The position numbers were made by a program, and so were the translations under genes. A stretch of DNA of 10,899 nt from JACDAE01 sp034438015 (lineage in GTDB: Bacteria; Chloroflexota; Ktedonobacteria; Ktedonobacterales; Ktedonobacteraceae), in NCBI GenBank assembly GCA_034438015.1, contig DAOTTD010000249.1, positions 1-10,899 of the forward strand, given 5' to 3'. Within the stretch, counting starts at the first letter, position 1; each line of letters opens with the position of its first letter. Of this stretch, positions 6,010 to 10,899 are shown piece after piece. The notes beneath the pieces were generated by a model. That model was given only the letters and a program-made list of their open reading frames with translations. It searched no databases and was not told the DNA's origin.

Positions 6010-8309
6010 CTGAAGAACGACCAGACTTTGATGAGAATGAACTAACCGATGAGGATCGTGCGGTGCTACTGGCATTCGACGCAATGGAAGGCTGGCCTGA
6101 GCAACCACCCTCTATAACATCGCCGCTTCAGCCCCGGCAGGAAACCGGCCCGTACTCCTCAGAAGATATGCTCCTGGTCTTCGTAGCGGAGGTCGAGGAA
6201 GATATTGCCAGTATGTGGCGTATGCTGAACCAGCTCGAGCGGGAGGACCAGATCAAGCCTGAGCGCTTTATGACGTTTCGGCGGCTCGGTCACAAGATGC
6301 GCGGCTCCGCTGCGGCCATCGAATGTCACTCCGTCACGAGGATCGCCGAGCACATAGAAGAAATTGCCAATCAGATCATGCGTGGAGCGGTCTTTCCGGT
6401 CATCGGCGTGAGTGCTCTCGCGTATACCGTCTCTGCCCTGGAAACCGCGCTGCAAAACGTTGTGGCGAATGAGGAAGCGCAGTTCGCTCCTCTGGTTGAA
6501 CTTGAGAGAGAACTGGCGAGTCTTCTCGCGCATGACGCGCTGGCTACGACGGCTCGCCTGTCCACCGAGTTGGAGGAACAGCCCACCACCGAAGCGAGTG
6601 CGCTCTCAGACGATATTTCATCTACCCTATTTGCACGTGTGGATACGCAGCGCCTCGAACGCCTGTTTTTGGACTCCGAGCGGCTCGCGGAACTGCATAC
6701 CCCTCTTGAGAGCGCTCAGGCGCAGGTGGACGCTGCGATACAGGAGTTGCATGCCGCGCAGGCGCGCTTAGCTCAACTTGAACCGATGGTCTTCAACCTG
6801 CTGACCGCTACCAGACTCCCACCTTTACTGGATGAACTGCCCAGGTCATCGCTGGCGGCCCGTATTCTCAATAACGCCGGGCAGGGGAACGACGTCCCCC
6901 GTTCCGCGCGCAGAAATCGGCCCCGTCCTCGTCTTGCTCAGGCGACCGAGGCCGCAATGTGGGATGAGCTAGATATTGAGCGCTATACAGAGCAGGATCT
7001 CTTGCTGACCTCGCTGCGCGAAGCTATTGCGGCTGTGAATGGAGCTTCTGCTTGTGTAAATGTCGCGTTTGAACGTTTGCGGCTGGTTACGCAGGATTAT
7101 AGCGCGCAAGCAAACACTATGCGCAACAGCACGCTCGTATTGCGCATGGTTCCACTGAGCGTACTCGTTCCACGCTTGCGCAAGGCGATCACTACAGCCC
7201 ACACGCAATTCGAGGTCATGGGCGAGTCTATCGAGATCGATCAGCAGATTCTGATGTCACTCTCCTCTCCCTTGCTTCACCTGTTGCAAACGTGCGTGCT
7301 GGCTAATGCTACAGAGCAAGAAACCGTTCGCATCTGGCTTCGAGCGCAGGAGATAGGGAATGAGATCGCTCTAGAAATCGGCTTCTCGGCACCGGTCAGC
7401 GGCGGGGTCGTGGAGCCACTGCACGAGGTTATCCAGCACTTGAATGGGACGCTCTCGTTGCAGCGCAACGAGGCTAATGGCGTTAGCATTCATCTTCGCG
7501 TTGCTCGTTCGCGGGGGACCATAAACTGCCTGCTGGTGCGTGTAAATGATCAGCAGATCATCGTGCCGTTTTCGCAGGTGCAGCGTATAGGTGATAGTAG
7601 ACGCGAGCAGTTCGACAGGCTGTATAGCCTGCATGATCTCCTCCTCAGTCCGCCAGGACCTGTATCCATCGGGCGCGTGCGGCCTGTGCTGGTCCTCTTA
7701 CAGGGCGCTTCTCCTGTGTCAGTAGCGGTAGAGGTAGATGAGGTGGCGGATGAAGTTGAGCTGGTAGTGAAGCCGCTCGCGCCCCATTTACGGCGTCCAG
7801 GCATCACCAATGCCGCTATCAATGGACAGGGCCGTGTGGTGTTGATGGCCGATCTGCCTGAGCTGGTCCGGCATTATATACAGGCGCAGCAGACAATGGG
7901 TGGAATGGAGAGGGGCGCGCTCGTCAATATGGGGCAGGCTACACCTAAAATTCTGCTCGCCGATGACTCTGTGTACCTGAGACACGTAGTGGCCCAAATG
8001 CTGAGTCACGCGAACTATGTGGTTATGGAGGCGCGCGACGGCCTGGAGGCGCTTGAACAGTTGATACAGCACACGCCTGATGTATTCCTGCTGGATGTAG
8101 AGATGCCCAATCTAAACGGCTACGATCTGCTGGGCATCATGCGCCTCTATCCCTCATTGGCAAGCGTGAAGATTATTATGTTGACCTCTCGCTCAACAGA
8201 GAAGCATATGCAGCACGCTCTGGACCTGGGCGCCCACGCTTACCTGACCAAGCCCTGCCCCCAGGAGACGCTGCTGGCGACGATCCAGAGCATGCTCCAG
8301 ACCCACTAA
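6006..8309 (+). CDS. ChpA/PilL-like Hpt-CheW-receiver protein with degenerate ATPase domain
   Basis: A 767-residue CheA-family protein. Order: acidic N-terminus; Hpt domain (about 50-160) with phosphoacceptor His96 in LGHKMRGSAAAI; a variable helical region; a P3-like segment (about 205-390) including VDTQRLERLFLDSERL and WDELDIERYTEQ, close to the RYT motif region of ChpA/PilL; then RMVPLSVLVPRLRKA, the usual entry to the ATPase domain; a CheW-like domain (about 500-630); and a receiver (648-767) with Asp653/Asp654, Asp697 (LLDVEMPN) and Lys in LTKPCP. The ATPase region is badly eroded. Where HLVRNAVDHGIE is expected there is HLLQTCVLANAT. G1, F and G2 glycine boxes are absent, and the sequence goes from SAPVSGG straight to VVEPLHEVIQHLNGT, which matches the helix after G2. 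Autokinase activity is therefore unlikely (inference). Phosphate could come from the kinase encoded at 2809-3903. Its stop abuts the convergent ftsH stop. Confidence 0.92.
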   Translation: MTEERPDFDENELTDEDRAVLLAFDAMEGWPEQPPSITSPLQPRQETGPYSSEDMLLVFVAEVEEDIASMWRMLNQLEREDQIKPERFMTFRRLGHKMRGSAAAIECHSVTRIAEHIEEIANQIMRGAVFPVIGVSALAYTVSALETALQNVVANEEAQFAPLVELERELASLLAHDALATTARLSTELEEQPTTEASALSDDISSTLFARVDTQRLERLFLDSERLAELHTPLESAQAQVDAAIQELHAAQARLAQLEPMVFNLLTATRLPPLLDELPRSSLAARILNNAGQGNDVPRSARRNRPRPRLAQATEAAMWDELDIERYTEQDLLLTSLREAIAAVNGASACVNVAFERLRLVTQDYSAQANTMRNSTLVLRMVPLSVLVPRLRKAITTAHTQFEVMGESIEIDQQILMSLSSPLLHLLQTCVLANATEQETVRIWLRAQEIGNEIALEIGFSAPVSGGVVEPLHEVIQHLNGTLSLQRNEANGVSIHLRVARSRGTINCLLVRVNDQQIIVPFSQVQRIGDSRREQFDRLYSLHDLLLSPPGPVSIGRVRPVLVLLQGASPVSVAVEVDEVADEVELVVKPLAPHLRRPGITNAAINGQGRVVLMADLPELVRHYIQAQQTMGGMERGALVNMGQATPKILLADDSVYLRHVVAQMLSHANYVVMEARDGLEALEQLIQHTPDVFLLDVEMPNLNGYDLLGIMRLYPSLASVKIIMLTSRSTEKHMQHALDLGAHAYLTKPCPQETLLATIQSMLQTH

Positions 8310-10298
<1,989 letters not shown>

Positions 10299-10690
10299 TG
10301 GTTCAGACCTGCTTTCTTCGTCTGTCGAGGCTTCCACAGGGAATGTTCCTAACAGAGAGTGATAGTTGCGATACGGAATAGTCTGTGTACATATTACACT
10401 TTGTGGTTCGCTTTCGTCTACTTTTCCCTGCATTTCCTATCTACCAGGGTTAGTATGTATGATAACACATATCCCGAGATGGAGGACTGTAGAGATATAC
10501 GCTATAAATACGTTCTGGCGTCACGAAAGTTACAGCACCAGGAAGCGAACGCTCCTCTACTATCACATATTTGACGTCACAAGGTCGCGCTTCGTCTACT
10601 GCGGAAGCGTGTTTTTCGCCCAGGCGACCTCTGCCGAACGTGCAGGAGCCAGTCTAGAAGAGGATGTACACAATCTGCTCATTGTCGTGC
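10299..10690. other. intergenic region between ftsH and the initiator tRNA genes
   Basis: About 390 bases separate the chosen ftsH start from the tRNA promoter. Plus-strand open frames (10359-10574, 10366-10713) give Cys/Tyr/Arg-rich translations with no domain character and overlap in different frames, so I reject them. Part of the stretch (10299-10433) is open in the ftsH frame and could be an N-terminal extension. A possible ftsH promoter is listed separately. Confidence 0.55.
10391..10420 (-). promoter_or_regulatory. candidate ftsH promoter
   Basis: On the minus strand TAGACG (complement of 10415-10420) and TAATAT (complement of 10391-10396) are separated by 18 bases. Transcription from here would begin near 10384, upstream of the ATG at 10298 but downstream of the ATG at 10433, which supports the shorter ftsH start. 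The -35 is only a four-of-six match. Confidence 0.3.
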
Positions 10691-10719
10691 TTGACAGGAC
10701 GCAAAGAATGTAGTATCCT
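10691..10719 (+). promoter_or_regulatory. sigma70-type promoter for tandem initiator tRNAs
   Basis: A perfect TTGACA (10691-10696) is followed after exactly 17 bases by TATCCT (10714-10719), 12 bases before the first tRNA. The consensus -35 and the spacing make this a convincing promoter for the tRNA pair. Confidence 0.65.
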
Positions 10720-10731
10720 AGGAAACGTCGA

Positions 10732-10807
10732 CGCGGGGTGGAGCAGTGGTTAGCTCGTTGGGCTCATAACCCAAAGGTCGGAGGTTCGAGTCCTCCCCCC
10801 GCTACCA
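10732..10807 (+). tRNA. initiator tRNA-Met (CAT), copy 1, CCA encoded
   Basis: A full cloverleaf is seen: acceptor GCGGGG/CCCCGC (10733-10738/10797-10802), D stem GAGC/GCTC, anticodon stem TTGGG/CCCAA with loop CTCATAA (anticodon CAT at 10765-10767), T stem GGAGG/CCTCC with TTCGAGT loop, discriminator A (10804) and encoded CCA (10805-10807). Initiator identity rests on the unpaired 1-72 position (C1 opposite U72), three consecutive G-C pairs at the base of the anticodon stem, and an A11-U24 pair. Bacterial initiators commonly have C1-A72; U72 here is a variant that also leaves the end unpaired. Confidence 0.93.
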
Positions 10808-10824
10808 GTTACGTCGACATACGA

Positions 10825-10899
10825 CGCGGGATAGAGCAGTGGTTAGCTCGTCGGGCTCATAACCCGGAGGTCGCAGGTTCGAATCCTGTTCCCGCTACT
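10825..10899 (+). tRNA. initiator tRNA-Met (CAT), copy 2, CCA not encoded
   Basis: A second cloverleaf follows 17 bases after the first: acceptor GCGGGA/TCCCGC (10826-10831/10890-10895), D stem GAGC/GCTC, anticodon stem TCGGG/CCCGG with loop CTCATAA, T stem GCAGG/CCTGT with TTCGAAT loop, U72 (10896) and discriminator A (10897). It shares C1 opposite U72, the three G-C anticodon-stem pairs and the A11-U24 pair with copy 1, so it is also an initiator. The bases after the discriminator are CT, not CCA, so CCA must be added by the nucleotidyltransferase. An ACGTCGAC direct repeat at 10725-10732 and 10811-10818 suggests tandem duplication. The window ends here. Confidence 0.9.

Noticed and set aside
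10366..10713. Open frame of 115 codons between ftsH and the tRNAs
   Set aside because: No ribosome binding site or domain, overlaps another frame and runs into the tRNA promoter.

Overview
The window is bacterial: compact genes with Shine-Dalgarno sites, sigma70-like promoters, rho-independent terminators and bacterial initiator tRNAs. The gene style (a soluble PAS kinase, a PilG/CheW/CheA-like signalling run, a plastocyanin-like lipoprotein, FtsH with a Gly/Asn/Pro-rich N-terminus) would suit a Chloroflexota genome such as a Ktedonobacteria member. That taxon is an inference; no 16S or other decisive marker is present. Bases 1-850 look more AT-rich than the signalling and ftsH regions.

Layout. 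(1) 3-848: the 3' part of a gene fusing a SLOG-type nucleotide-binding domain to an ADP-ribose-pyrophosphatase-like Nudix hydrolase; its 5' end lies outside the window. (2) 849-2025: mostly non-coding, holding a frameshifted small antibiotic-biosynthesis-monooxygenase (ABM)-like gene (1239-1572), a strong hairpin and a near-perfect inverted repeat. (3) 2026-2475: a cupredoxin-type lipoprotein. (4) 2541-2790: a promoter, two tandem 24-base repeats, a tRNA-Asn-like gene with most of its D arm missing, and a rho-independent terminator. (5) 2809-8309: five same-strand genes: soluble PAS histidine kinase, an unrecognised acidic/helical protein, PilG-like single-domain response regulator, CheW-like adaptor, and a ChpA/PilL-like Hpt-CheW-receiver protein. 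(6) 8310-10298, minus strand: ftsH, whose stop codon abuts the stop of the CheA-like gene. (7) 10691-10899: a promoter and two tandem initiator tRNA-Met genes.

How the parts may work together. The last three signalling genes are nearly contiguous (5-base gap, then an ATGA overlap) and resemble the core of a Pil-Chp-type chemosensory pathway. The CheA-like protein keeps its phosphoacceptor histidine, P3 region, CheW-like domain and receiver, but its ATPase domain has lost the N, G1, F and G2 boxes. It probably cannot autophosphorylate. The complete soluble histidine kinase just upstream is an obvious candidate phosphate source, so the cluster may be a rewired phosphorelay with a pseudokinase scaffold. 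This is the most interesting system in the window; the tRNA-Asn-like leader upstream of the kinase gene is the second.
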